DNA from: Motilimonas pumila | GTDB lineage: Bacteria > Pseudomonadota > Gammaproteobacteria > Enterobacterales > CBDFNC01 | Assembly (NCBI RefSeq): GCF_003596335.1 | Contig: NZ_QZCH01000032.1 | Coordinates: 1 to 37,105 of the forward strand | Length of the DNA stretch: 37,105 bases | Direction of reading: 5' to 3' | The notes under the pieces: model-generated | What the model saw: only the letters and a program-made list of their open reading frames with translations | Told to the model about the DNA's origin: nothing | Databases searched by the model: none | Made by a program: the position numbers and the translations under genes | Shown: positions 8,268 through 19,834 of the stretch, piece by piece | Numbering within the stretch: the first letter of the stretch is position 1 | How the letters are laid out: every line of letters begins with the position of its first letter

Positions 8268-8693
8268 ATGAATGTTTTGCAAGAGCTGCAAGCTCTTAAT
8301 TATTTAGCTGTGCTGGTTGCGACTCTGGCCAGTTATTTACTTGGTTTTTTCTGGTATCACTGGGGCGTTTTTGGGCGGTGTTGGGCAAACTCTCTAAGCT
8401 TGACCAAAGAAGAGGCAGATAATACTCAAGGTCTTGGTTGGGCTTTTTTTATATCCCTTACTTCTGGGGCGGTCAAAGCGTTATGGGTTGCTTTTCTTTT
8501 ATCACTAGCGGGCATCTCTGGCGTGCTCAGTGGGGCTTTGTTTGCAGCAACTCTGGCGGTCGCCTTTACCGCCACCTCTATCGGTTATTACAATGGTTTC
8601 GCCCGTTTGCCGTCAAGATTCACATGCATCAATGGGGCTCACAGTGTGGCTGAACTTGCCCTAATAGGTGCTGTGATTGGTCTATTTTCTTAG
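8268..8693 (+). CDS. DUF1761 family membrane protein
   Basis: A 141-residue integral membrane protein. I chose ATG 8268, preceded by TTTTAGGAAA, rather than the in-frame TTG at 8217, because the family begins near LNYLAVLVATLASYLLGFFWY and because the upstream codons fall inside the preceding terminator hairpin. About four membrane helices are visible (about 10-30, 58-80, 85-106 and 121-140), with the family's WY...FG.CW signature after helix 1. No function is known. It converges on barA. Confidence 0.75.
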   Translation: MNVLQELQALNYLAVLVATLASYLLGFFWYHWGVFGRCWANSLSLTKEEADNTQGLGWAFFISLTSGAVKALWVAFLLSLAGISGVLSGALFAATLAVAFTATSIGYYNGFARLPSRFTCINGAHSVAELALIGAVIGLFS

Positions 8694-8698
8694 CGTAA

Positions 8699-8878
8699 TT
8701 AACCTTGCAAGGCAATGAGTGGTACTTTGCTTAGGTTGATTTTATTTAAGCTGATGTTGTTTAAGTAGCCTTTGCGCTTTATTAGCAAAAAGCCTAGAAA
8801 TGAAAGGATGGTCACAACAGCTAAAAATAGTGTTGTAAGTACCTGGCGCAAAGAAGTGGCAATAAAGTCGTCAGCAGC
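8699..8878 (-). other. Gap between DUF1761 and barA, with a short open - strand frame lacking a start
   Basis: Most of this 247-bp gap is open on the - strand. It encodes about 59 residues with a membrane-like helix and basic follow-up (LFLAVVTILSFLGFLLIKRKGY) and ends at a TAA at 8699-8701. It has no ATG; an internal GTG would give about 38 residues but lacks a ribosome site. It may be a remnant of a larger gene or chance. It lies downstream of barA on the same strand. Confidence 0.2.
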
Positions 8879-8887
8879 CTAGCGGCA

Positions 8888-8906
8888 CGCTTGCTTCTCG
8901 CAAGCG
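8888..8906 (-). terminator. Hairpin downstream of barA
   Basis: CGCTTGC and GCAAGCG form a perfect 7-bp GC-rich stem with a 5-base loop, 35 bp beyond the barA stop. No T-run follows, so it is only a candidate for transcript ending or 3' protection. Confidence 0.35.
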
Positions 8907-8940
8907 ATGAAATCCGGGAGGAGCGTCAAACTTTCAGTCG

Positions 8941-11670
8941 TTAACCTAAAAAGGTTTCCGCCGCTTGTTCTACCTTTTTAATTTCATCCATTAACTCAAA
9001 TAGCTCTGGCTCTAAGTCATCTATGTCGATGCCTTTCTTCAGTTCGGTTTCGACTAACGCCGCCAGCTTTTGCAGTTGCGGTACGCCACTATAGCTACAG
9101 CCGCCGTGGAACTTATGGATCACCGCGTCTAAGCCTTGGTTATCTATCTCTTGCTTCATAGCTTTATCGATGGCGCTTTCTACTTCGCTAAAGCTGTCGA
9201 CCAACATGGTCAGCATTTCTTTGGCAAGGTCGGGCTTACCCGCACTTTGTCTGAGAGCTAATTCCCAGTCGAGGTGCATTTCCCCTTGCTGTTCGTGACT
9301 GTCTGTGGCCCATTTCTCAATGATTTGGATCAGCATCTTTTCATCAATCGGCTTAGACAAATAATCGTCCATGCCTTGGTCAATCAGTTTCTCTCGCTCA
9401 CCAGCAATCGCGTGCGCGGTAACCGCGATGATAGGCGTGGTTTGGTTGGTATCGCCTTTACGTATCATCTGGCACGCGCTGATGCCATCGAGTATCGGCA
9501 TTTGAATGTCCATAAAGATGATGTCGAAGGTTTGCTCGTTCGATTTATCGACGGCTTCACGGCCGTTTGTTGCGGTTGTCACTTCTGCGACTAAATCGTC
9601 CAACATTGCGGAAATCAGCTTCAAGTTGGCTGGGTTATCATCCACGGCCATGACTTTTAGGCGAGACTGTTTATCGTCTGGCGTGATCTTAATGACAGGA
9701 GACGGCTCAATGTCGACTTGAATATCCGTCAGCGCAGCGGCGAATTTACGCTGGTTCACCGGCTTGGTTAATACTTTGGTGGCGCCGCGAGCCAGAATAT
9801 CGGCTTTGGTTTCAGGGCTGGCAGTGTTTAAGTATACAACCACACTGTCACAATACTCCTTGGCTTCGGTGACTCGTTTGAGCAGTGGCCCTATATGAGT
9901 ATTGTCGCTATGGCCAATAATGATGTTTTGGTAGCGATCAGACAATAAGTCATGCCAGCGCTCGGTAGTTTGTGCCAAGAATACTTGCATTTTCCACTGT
10001 TGTAACTGCTGCGAGAAAGAGCGAGCAGAGAATTCATCAGCTTCAAAGACCAGCACAGGTTGGGATTTCAAACTGCTGATCGGCAACGGATCAGACATTG
10101 GCATTGGCGATGCGTCAAGGGCTATGGTAAACCAGAAAGTAGAGCCATGGTTCAATGATGAAACCAGCTCAATTTCACCGCCCATTTGCTGCACCAGCTT
10201 TTGGGTGATAACCAGACCAAGGCCCGTACCACCATAACGACGGGTAATACTGGTGTCGGCTTGGCCAAAGGCTTCAAACAGCTGAGCTTGTTGTTTCTCG
10301 GAAATACCAATACCGGTATCCGATACCATGGTTTTGAGGATAAGCTTACCGTCTTGCTCGCCCATCATGCTCATTTGAATTTCCACGTTACCCATTTCGG
10401 TAAACTTAATGGCGTTACCAATAAGGTTGGTAAGCACTTGCTGGAAACGCAGCGGGTCACCCACGGCGCCAGAAGGCACGTCGTGGTCTACCATCAATGA
10501 AATTTCTAGGTCTTTGTCGTGGGCGCTTGGCGCCAATAGGGTAATCACTTCGTCCACTGTATCACGCAGCGCAAATGGGATATTTTCTAATACCAGCTTA
10601 CCGGCTTCCAGTTTCGAAAAGTCGAGAATATCGTTGATGATATTAAGCAGATTGTTAGCTGATTTTTCGATAGTTTGCAGGTAATCAGTTTGGCTCGGAC
10701 TGAGTGAGGTTTTCAATAACTGGCGAGCAAAGCCAATCACACCATTAAGCGGTGTTCTTAACTCGTGAGACATATTCGCCAGAAATTCAGACTTGACCCG
10801 CGCCGCTTCTTGAGCGCGTTTTTTCGCCATGTCTAATTCTACGTTTTGAATTTCGATTTGCTCTAAGGTTTCACGCAAGTCAGAGGTGGCTTGGTCAATG
10901 CTTTGCTGCATTTCTTCATGGTATTCACTCATTGACTTTGCCATTGAGTTAATACCGTTTTTGAGCATGCCTAGCTCGCCAGTGAAGCTGCCATGCACCC
11001 GGGTATCCAGGCGACCTTCACGGATTTTATCGACCGCTTTCACCATGCTGGTAATCGGCTCGGTAACATTTTTTACTTGGCGAAATGAGAAAATAATACT
11101 AATGACGATGCCCAGCAATACGATAAATATCGCCGAGCTAGTGTCTCTAAATTGCAGCAGTAAGGCTCTGTCAGTGCTCACTAACATGGCAACGTAACCC
11201 AACTTATTGCTTTGCTCTTCAAGTGGCAATGGCAGCGGGTAGTCGCTTAAATTGTCTTCCCCTATGATGGGTGTACGCACCACGATGTAGTTGTCGAACA
11301 CTTCGACTTCAGTCGCTTCGGGAATGGGTTTGTCTTTTTGTAACTTTAACCGGCCGATATTGCGGTCATAGTTACTGTTCATAAACATGGTGTTATCAGC
11401 TTTATATATGGCGATGGTGACGATCGAGGGGCTGTGTTTTCGATGAGTTACGCCAATGAGGTTACGCAGATAACGACGATTTTTTTGTTGCATACCAATT
11501 TCAGCAGCGATCGCCAGCGGATCGGCAATACTGCGGGCTTGCTCAATAACCAAATCTTCTAATTGTTGGTAACGGTTAAAAGTAAAATAAGCCGCTAACA
11601 AGGTACCTATTACGATAGTGGGTATAATCGTTAAGGCAATTACCCTAGCTTTAAGGCCGTGCTTGGTCAT
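8941..11670 (-). CDS. barA: Hybrid sensor histidine kinase BarA
   Basis: A 909-residue inner-membrane kinase (E. coli BarA 918) that feeds the response regulator UvrY/GacA and, through CsrB-type RNAs, the carbon-storage and motility switch. Order: TM1 (10-31), periplasmic sensor, TM2 (179-196), HAMP and coiled coil (197-290), HisKA with phospho-acceptor His302 in SHELRTPLNG, ATPase with DTGIGI (451-456) and GGTGLGL (480-486). A degenerate receiver follows (about 537-650). The true receiver has AVDDN (675-679) and Asp721 in FMDIQMP, and the HPt domain has His855 in IHKFHGGCSYSG. The second receiver and the phosphotransfer domain look intact. The gene diverges from rlmD, as is common in this group of bacteria. 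The regulator gene is not in the window. Confidence 0.96.
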   Translation of the reverse strand: MTKHGLKARVIALTIIPTIVIGTLLAAYFTFNRYQQLEDLVIEQARSIADPLAIAAEIGMQQKNRRYLRNLIGVTHRKHSPSIVTIAIYKADNTMFMNSNYDRNIGRLKLQKDKPIPEATEVEVFDNYIVVRTPIIGEDNLSDYPLPLPLEEQSNKLGYVAMLVSTDRALLLQFRDTSSAIFIVLLGIVISIIFSFRQVKNVTEPITSMVKAVDKIREGRLDTRVHGSFTGELGMLKNGINSMAKSMSEYHEEMQQSIDQATSDLRETLEQIEIQNVELDMAKKRAQEAARVKSEFLANMSHELRTPLNGVIGFARQLLKTSLSPSQTDYLQTIEKSANNLLNIINDILDFSKLEAGKLVLENIPFALRDTVDEVITLLAPSAHDKDLEISLMVDHDVPSGAVGDPLRFQQVLTNLIGNAIKFTEMGNVEIQMSMMGEQDGKLILKTMVSDTGIGISEKQQAQLFEAFGQADTSITRRYGGTGLGLVITQKLVQQMGGEIELVSSLNHGSTFWFTIALDASPMPMSDPLPISSLKSQPVLVFEADEFSARSFSQQLQQWKMQVFLAQTTERWHDLLSDRYQNIIIGHSDNTHIGPLLKRVTEAKEYCDSVVVYLNTASPETKADILARGATKVLTKPVNQRKFAAALTDIQVDIEPSPVIKITPDDKQSRLKVMAVDDNPANLKLISAMLDDLVAEVTTATNGREAVDKSNEQTFDIIFMDIQMPILDGISACQMIRKGDTNQTTPIIAVTAHAIAGEREKLIDQGMDDYLSKPIDEKMLIQIIEKWATDSHEQQGEMHLDWELALRQSAGKPDLAKEMLTMLVDSFSEVESAIDKAMKQEIDNQGLDAVIHKFHGGCSYSGVPQLQKLAALVETELKKGIDIDDLEPELFELMDEIKKVEQAAETFLG

Positions 11671-11704
11671 ATCTAATTGGTATTAAAGGCATCTAAATTA
11701 AAGG

Positions 11705-11718
11705 TCATGTTAACATGA
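11705..11718. repeat. 14-bp perfect palindrome in the barA-rlmD divergent promoter region
   Basis: TCATGTTAACATGA is self-complementary and lies 35 bp upstream of the barA start. A second inverted repeat, TTGTCGC (11796-11802) with GTGACAA (11808-11814), lies nearer rlmD. Either could be an operator; no known binding motif was recognised. Confidence 0.35.
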
Positions 11719-11843
11719 TGTGCTTACGGGTCATAGCCTTAGGCCAAGGGGGAAATGACGAGTTTGGCTTATTGATCACAAGCCGGTTTTAGATTTTGTC
11801 GCTATATGTGACAATACGCCATTATTTTTAGACCGGATCCGAG

Positions 11844-13178
11844 ATGGCGCAGTTTTTTAAACCCAGTAAACGCAGTTCTTCTTCATTGCCTCCTTTTCTT
11901 GAATTGGCCATCGAAAAACTGGATCACCAAGGACGAGGCATCGCCAAGTATCAAGGGCGTACCGTGTTTGTCACTGGTGCGCTGCCAACAGAGCGCGTCA
12001 AGGCCAAGGTAACCGGTCAAAAACAGCAACTAATATTTGCGCAAACTCAACAAGTTGTGACCGCTTCAGAATTGCGAGTAACGCCTTTTTGTCAGCATTA
12101 TCAAGTGTGTGGTGGCTGCGATTTACAGCACTTGCAGTCACAAGCCCAAGTGGAACACAAACAGCACAGCTTATTAGGCTTAGTGGCCAAGTTTACCTCC
12201 CTAAAGCAACTTAAGTTAGCGCCCACTATTGCGGCACACGACCAAGGTTATCGCCGGTCTGCACGCTTTGGTATTCAATACAATAAAAAGCGCAATCAAG
12301 TGGCATTGAGTTTTCGCAGTAAAAGCAGTAACGACTTATTTGAGCAACATGCTTGTCCAGTATTACAACCGCAAATGGCTGCGCTGATAACGCCTTGGCG
12401 GGATTGTTTAAACCAGTTGAAAGGCAAAGCGGCGCTTGGGCATTTGGCTATGTATTTGAGTGAACAAGGGGTGGTGGCTGTATTGCGTCATACAAAACCT
12501 TTGTCTGCGGCGGACCGTAAACGACTCACTGAATTTGCCACGCAGCATCAATTGCAGCTATTACTGCAATCGCAACCAGAGCAGTTTGAAACCTTAGTGG
12601 GCGAAGGCGCCATCAGTTATAACTTGCCTGAATTTGACCTGGAGTTAGATTTTAAGCCTGGCCATTTTATTCAAGTAAACCCTGAGGTTAATCGTAAGAT
12701 GATAGCGCAAGCTATCGACTGGTTGGCCGTTAACAGCAAGGATAGCGTGCTAGACTTATTCGCTGGTTTGGGTAACTTTAGTTTGCCGCTGGCGAAAACA
12801 GCCGCCAAAGTAGTGGGAGTGGAAGGTGTTCCTGCTATGGTTACCCAAGCGCAGCATAATGCTGCGAAAATGGGCAGGGAAAATACCGCGTTTTATCACG
12901 CCGATTTAAGCCAAGACTTTAGCCAAGCGCAATGGGCGCGGCAAACGTTTAACAAGGCATTACTTGATCCTGCTAGAGAGGGGGCATTATTAGCTTGTGA
13001 ACATTTATGCAAACTTAAATGTGAGCGTATTGTCTATGTTTCGTGCCATCCTGCTACGATGGCTCGCGACACTAAAGTATTATTAGACCATGGTTACAAA
13101 ATGACGCGTTTGGGCTTGATTGATATGTTCCCCCATACTGCACATATGGAATCTATGGCGCTGTTTGAGTTGAGTTAA
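11844..13178 (+). CDS. rlmD: 23S rRNA (uracil-1939-C5)-methyltransferase RlmD
   Basis: A 444-residue SAM-dependent enzyme (formerly RumA) that methylates U1939 of 23S rRNA. An N-terminal TRAM domain (LAIEKLDHQGRGIAKYQGRTVFV) is followed by a four-Cys iron-sulfur cluster motif, Cys83, Cys89, Cys92 and Cys171 (CQHYQVCGGC ... HACPVLQP). The methyltransferase core has LDLFAGLGNFSLPLA and LLDPAREGA. The catalytic Cys401 is in VYVSCHPATMARD. All key residues are present and the length is close to E. coli RlmD (433). It precedes relA and diverges from barA. Confidence 0.95.
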   Translation: MAQFFKPSKRSSSSLPPFLELAIEKLDHQGRGIAKYQGRTVFVTGALPTERVKAKVTGQKQQLIFAQTQQVVTASELRVTPFCQHYQVCGGCDLQHLQSQAQVEHKQHSLLGLVAKFTSLKQLKLAPTIAAHDQGYRRSARFGIQYNKKRNQVALSFRSKSSNDLFEQHACPVLQPQMAALITPWRDCLNQLKGKAALGHLAMYLSEQGVVAVLRHTKPLSAADRKRLTEFATQHQLQLLLQSQPEQFETLVGEGAISYNLPEFDLELDFKPGHFIQVNPEVNRKMIAQAIDWLAVNSKDSVLDLFAGLGNFSLPLAKTAAKVVGVEGVPAMVTQAQHNAAKMGRENTAFYHADLSQDFSQAQWARQTFNKALLDPAREGALLACEHLCKLKCERIVYVSCHPATMARDTKVLLDHGYKMTRLGLIDMFPHTAHMESMALFELS

Positions 13179-13260
13179 ACAGTCAGCCCTTACGACAATA
13201 ATTACAAAGACTGCAACAAACATTGAGCCTCACGAAAGAAGGCTTGTTAGAGGTTTATTC

Positions 13261-15474
13261 ATGGTTTCGATTCGTGACACCCATTTTCTCGATAAACAAG
13301 AACGTGACCCTAAGGTGTGGGTGACCACGTTAGGGCTAACAGACGTTGAGCAGCAAAAGCTGGTGAAATTGTACAGTGAGCTGGCCGATTTATGCCAACA
13401 ACACCAAACCCCAGACTTACTTGAAGTGGGCGTTGAAATGGTGGAAATCTTGATCACCATGAACATGGATCTCAATACTTTAAAAGCGGCGCTGATTTTT
13501 CCATTTTGCGATACCGGTATTAAAGAGCAAGCGTGGGTTGAACAAGAGTTTGACGGCAGTATCGCGAAGCTGGTTCAAGGCGTGGTAGACATGGAAGCTA
13601 TTCGTACTTTGCAAAGTAAAGGCGATAGCAACAATGAGCTGCAAGTTGATAACCTGAGACGCATGCTATTGGCGATGGTGGAAGACGTGCGAGCCGTGGT
13701 GATTAAACTGGCTGAGCGCATTTGCTTTTTACGCTTGATTAAAAACGCTGACGAAGAAACCCGTGTATTAACCGCACGGGAAATAGCCGATATTTACGCG
13801 CCCTTAGCAAACCGTTTAGGCATAGGGCAGCTAAAGTGGGAACTGGAAGACTTGTCTTTTCGTTACCTGCATCCAGACATTTACAAGAAAATTGCCAAGC
13901 AACTCGATGAAAAGCGCATCGATCGTGAAGGCTACATCAGCGAGTTTGTCGGCACCTTGTCTGATGGCATGAAACAAAATGAGATTCGTGCGGAAGTCTA
14001 CGGTCGACCCAAGCACATTTATAGCATCTGGAAAAAGATGCAGAAGAAGTCGCTGAGCTTTGACGAACTGTTTGACGTGCGCGCGGTGCGCATCATTGCC
14101 GACCGCTTACAAGATTGTTATGCCGCCCTTGGCGTGGTGCATACTTTGTATCAGCATATTCCGTCTGAGTTTGATGATTATGTGGCTAACCCTAAACCCA
14201 ATGGCTATCAATCGATCCATACCGTGGTATTAGGGCCAAATGGCCGCGCGGTAGAAATTCAAATTCGCACTAAGCAAATGCACGAAGACGCTGAGTTAGG
14301 GGTTGCCGCACACTGGAAATACAAAGAAGGCGAGTCAGCAGGACGCGCTGGGGGTTATGAAGAGCGCATTGCTTGGTTAAGAAAACTGTTAGCTTGGCAA
14401 GATGACATGACCGAGTCTGGCAGTTTAGTGGATGAAATTCGTAGCCAAGTATTTGATGAAAGAGTATATGTCTTTACCCCCAAAGGTGAAGTGGTTGATT
14501 TACCGGCTGGCTCAACACCATTGGATTTTGCTTACTATATTCATAGTCAGGTTGGCCATCGCTGCATCGGCAGTAAGGTCGGCGGTAAAATTGTACCGTT
14601 TACCCACCAATTGCAAACCGGTGATCAAGTTGAAATTATCACCCAGAAAGAGCCTAACCCAAGCCGAGATTGGCTCAATGCTAACTTAGGCTATGTTAAT
14701 TCATCTCGTGCACGCTCTAAAATTGCTACCTTTTTCCGTCACCAAGACAAAGGTAAGAACATTCAAGCGGGCAAAGATTTATTAGAGCCTGAGCTGAACA
14801 AGTTAGGCCTCAAGCTGGTGGACGCCACTCCAGCGGTGAAAAAGCATAACCTCACGTCACTGGATGAGCTGCTCGCAGGCATAGGTAACGGCGACATTCG
14901 GTTAAATCACTTATTGAATTTCATCGACGCCCATTATCATCAGCCGAGCGACGAAGAAGCCGATCGTAAAGCGCTGGAGCAAGTTGCCAAGCGCAAAGCC
15001 GCCAGTATTAATAAAAAGAGCAAGGCAAATGACCACGTCGTGATAGAAGGGGTGGGTAACCTGATGACGACAATGGCTAGGTGTTGTCAACCCGTACCAG
15101 GTGATGACATTTGTGGTTACATCACCCAAGGTCGCGGTATTTCGATACATCGCCAGAGCTGTGAGCAACTACATGATTTGCAAGACGCGCACCCAGAGCG
15201 CATTGTTGAGGCGCACTGGGGCTCGCAAAAATCACAGGGTTATTCACTCACCGTGCGTGTCACCTCTTTAGACCGTAGTGGTTTATTGAAAGACATCACT
15301 ACGGTGCTTGCCAACGAGAAAGTCAATGTGCTTGGTGTGAAGAGTCATTCAGATCCGCGCAGTCAAACGGCCATCATCGACATGGAATTAGAAGTCACCA
15401 ATATCGCTGACCTTGGCAAAGTACTGAGCAAGGTAGGCGGAATTAAAGGCGTATCAGAAGCAAACCGAGTATAA
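13261..15474 (+). CDS. relA: (p)ppGpp synthetase RelA
   Basis: A 737-residue ribosome-associated GTP pyrophosphokinase (E. coli 744) that makes (p)ppGpp when uncharged tRNA enters the A site. The N-terminal hydrolase-like domain (about 40-200) lacks the HD motif and reads FPFCDTGIKEQAW, so it should be synthetase-only. The synthetase domain starts near YGRPKHIYSIWKKM (247 on) and includes FDELFDVRAVRII and ANPKPNGYQSIHT. TGS follows (VYVFTPKGEVVDLPAGSTPLDFAY), then a helical linker. The zinc-finger domain has Cys608-Cys609 in ARCCQPVPGDDI, and a C-terminal ACT/RRM domain ends the protein. AGAGG (13249-13253) supports the start. mazG begins 2 bp after the stop. Confidence 0.97.
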   Translation: MVSIRDTHFLDKQERDPKVWVTTLGLTDVEQQKLVKLYSELADLCQQHQTPDLLEVGVEMVEILITMNMDLNTLKAALIFPFCDTGIKEQAWVEQEFDGSIAKLVQGVVDMEAIRTLQSKGDSNNELQVDNLRRMLLAMVEDVRAVVIKLAERICFLRLIKNADEETRVLTAREIADIYAPLANRLGIGQLKWELEDLSFRYLHPDIYKKIAKQLDEKRIDREGYISEFVGTLSDGMKQNEIRAEVYGRPKHIYSIWKKMQKKSLSFDELFDVRAVRIIADRLQDCYAALGVVHTLYQHIPSEFDDYVANPKPNGYQSIHTVVLGPNGRAVEIQIRTKQMHEDAELGVAAHWKYKEGESAGRAGGYEERIAWLRKLLAWQDDMTESGSLVDEIRSQVFDERVYVFTPKGEVVDLPAGSTPLDFAYYIHSQVGHRCIGSKVGGKIVPFTHQLQTGDQVEIITQKEPNPSRDWLNANLGYVNSSRARSKIATFFRHQDKGKNIQAGKDLLEPELNKLGLKLVDATPAVKKHNLTSLDELLAGIGNGDIRLNHLLNFIDAHYHQPSDEEADRKALEQVAKRKAASINKKSKANDHVVIEGVGNLMTTMARCCQPVPGDDICGYITQGRGISIHRQSCEQLHDLQDAHPERIVEAHWGSQKSQGYSLTVRVTSLDRSGLLKDITTVLANEKVNVLGVKSHSDPRSQTAIIDMELEVTNIADLGKVLSKVGGIKGVSEANRV

Positions 15475-15476
15475 AG

Positions 15477-16292
15477 ATGAAATCAAACACAGACACCATG
15501 GCGCGTTTATTGGAAATTATGGCGCAACTGCGAGATCCAGAAACGGGTTGCCCTTGGGATATCAAACAGACCTTTGCTTCGATTGTGCCCCACACTTTAG
15601 AAGAAGCTTATGAAGTGGCTGATGCCATTGAGCGTAATGATTACGGCGAGTTAAAAGGAGAATTAGGCGACTTGTTATTTCAGGTTGTGTTTTATGCCCA
15701 ATTAGCGCAGGAACAAAAGCTGTTCGACTTTAAAGACATTGTGGATACCGTGTCTGAAAAACTGGTTCGCCGTCACCCACACGTGTTTGCCGACGCTGAC
15801 TTAAATGATGAAGCCGCCGTGATGCAAAATTGGGAAGCTGAAAAAGCCAAAGAGCGCGCTGCGAAAGGTGACGTAGCGGTGACAGAAAGCAGTGTTCTGG
15901 ACAATGTGCCTACCACGCTACCGGCGCTCACTCGCGCCAATAAAATTCAAAAGCGCTGCGCCACGGTAGGCTTTGACTGGGAAACCTTAGAGCCAGTGGT
16001 TGATAAAATTAAAGAAGAAATAGACGAAGTACTGGATGAAGTGCACCAAGTAACCGTGGATCAAGACCGAGTTGAAGACGAAGTAGGTGATTTACTTTTT
16101 GCTACGGTAAACCTTTGTCGCCATTTAAAGAAGGATCCTGAGCAAGCTTTGCGTCGTGCCAACTTGAAGTTTGAGCGACGCTTTCGCCAAGTTGAGCAAC
16201 ACTTTAGTAATCAAAACAAAGATATGAGTGATTGCTCATTAGACGAAATGGAGCAGGTCTGGCAGCAAGTGAAAGAAAGTTACAAAAATTGA
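15477..16292 (+). CDS. mazG: Nucleoside triphosphate pyrophosphohydrolase MazG
   Basis: A 271-residue enzyme (E. coli 263) that hydrolyses NTPs and dNTPs to monophosphate and pyrophosphate; in E. coli it influences (p)ppGpp levels. Two MazG helical domains are visible. The N-terminal one has DPETGCPWDIKQT and EEAYEVADAIERNDYGELKGELGDLL (residues about 41-66). The C-terminal one has the Mg-binding EEIDEV (about 180) and EDEVGDLLF. Two bases separate it from relA, so the pair is almost certainly co-transcribed. It is followed by a separate promoter for pyrG. Confidence 0.95.
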   Translation: MKSNTDTMARLLEIMAQLRDPETGCPWDIKQTFASIVPHTLEEAYEVADAIERNDYGELKGELGDLLFQVVFYAQLAQEQKLFDFKDIVDTVSEKLVRRHPHVFADADLNDEAAVMQNWEAEKAKERAAKGDVAVTESSVLDNVPTTLPALTRANKIQKRCATVGFDWETLEPVVDKIKEEIDEVLDEVHQVTVDQDRVEDEVGDLLFATVNLCRHLKKDPEQALRRANLKFERRFRQVEQHFSNQNKDMSDCSLDEMEQVWQQVKESYKN

Positions 16293-16337
16293 TTTAAAAC
16301 AAGGAGAAAAAATCTTGTAAAGTTACACTATCTTGCA

Positions 16338-16366
16338 TTGTGGGGGTCGGGTGGTTTTGCTATAAT
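16338..16366 (+). promoter_or_regulatory. pyrG promoter with extended -10
   Basis: TTGTGG (16338-16343), a 17-bp spacer, and the extended -10 TGCTATAAT (16358-16366). The predicted first transcribed bases fall at TCCCG, just after a T run (16367-16371). An AGGA ribosome site stands before the pyrG ATG at 16426, leaving a leader of about 50 bases. Confidence 0.65.
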
Positions 16367-16410
16367 TTTTTCCCGTCTTGAACGTCTCTAAATCATCGTA
16401 CAACTCCTAA

Positions 16411-18063
<1,653 letters not shown>

Positions 18064-18083
18064 TTCCTGATTGATCAATTTAG

Positions 18084-19445
<1,362 letters not shown>

Positions 19446-19481
19446 TATTAGGCAGTACTTTTTAGTACGCTAATAGTGATG

Positions 19482-19498
19482 GGTGCAGTTAATGCACC
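19482..19498 (+). repeat. Hairpin in the eno 3' region
   Basis: GGTGCA-GTTAA-TGCACC is a perfect 6-bp stem. It is followed by a second perfect hairpin, TTCAAT-CTGA-ATTGAA (19501-19516), and then by the terminator, so three hairpins stand in a row. A weaker AGTAC...GTAC pair precedes them near 19454-19468. Confidence 0.5.
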
Positions 19499-19519
19499 TC
19501 TTCAATCTGAATTGAAAGT

Positions 19520-19544
19520 CCTCGCAATTGCGGGGATTTTTTTT
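19520..19544 (+). terminator. Rho-independent terminator of eno
   Basis: CCTCGC-AATT-GCGGGG is a 6-bp GC-rich stem with one T:G pair, followed by A and eight T (19537-19544). It is a textbook intrinsic terminator 75 bp after the enolase stop. Confidence 0.85.
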
Positions 19545-19834
19545 GCCTGTGAAAAGCCAAAGCAGTGTGATATTACCAGGCAAAAACCGGCCTGATGGTA
19601 TGCAATTTAAGACCACAGAAGGTGGATTCGAGCGCGAGGCTGTTAGATAACGTGTTAACTTGACCAGGCGTAATGCCAGCATCAAGGCCGCTGCTTGCTT
19701 GGTGCAAATTGCAGCAAAGCTGTGCACTAAGGTGTAATTTATTATTCTAGTGGCTGATTTAAAGCGGTTTATATGGGAAACTGTGCTTCCTTTTAGCCAT
19801 AATAAGTACTGGGATGATTCTTCATTAGGGCGAT
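19545..19834. other. 290-bp non-coding stretch before ftsB
   Basis: No convincing gene. A - strand frame over 19470-19727 would run back through the eno terminator and is rejected. It probably holds the promoter of the ftsB-ispDF operon; TTGCAG (19709-19714) with TGTAAT (19733-19738, 18-bp spacer) is the best pair I see, and it is weak. Confidence 0.3.

Noticed and set aside
10186..11197. Several + strand frames of 90-104 residues inside barA
   Set aside because: They are antisense shadows of a well-supported kinase gene and show no family features.
19470..19727. 85-residue - strand frame after eno
   Set aside because: It runs through the eno terminator and hairpins, has no ribosome site and its translation resembles no family I know.
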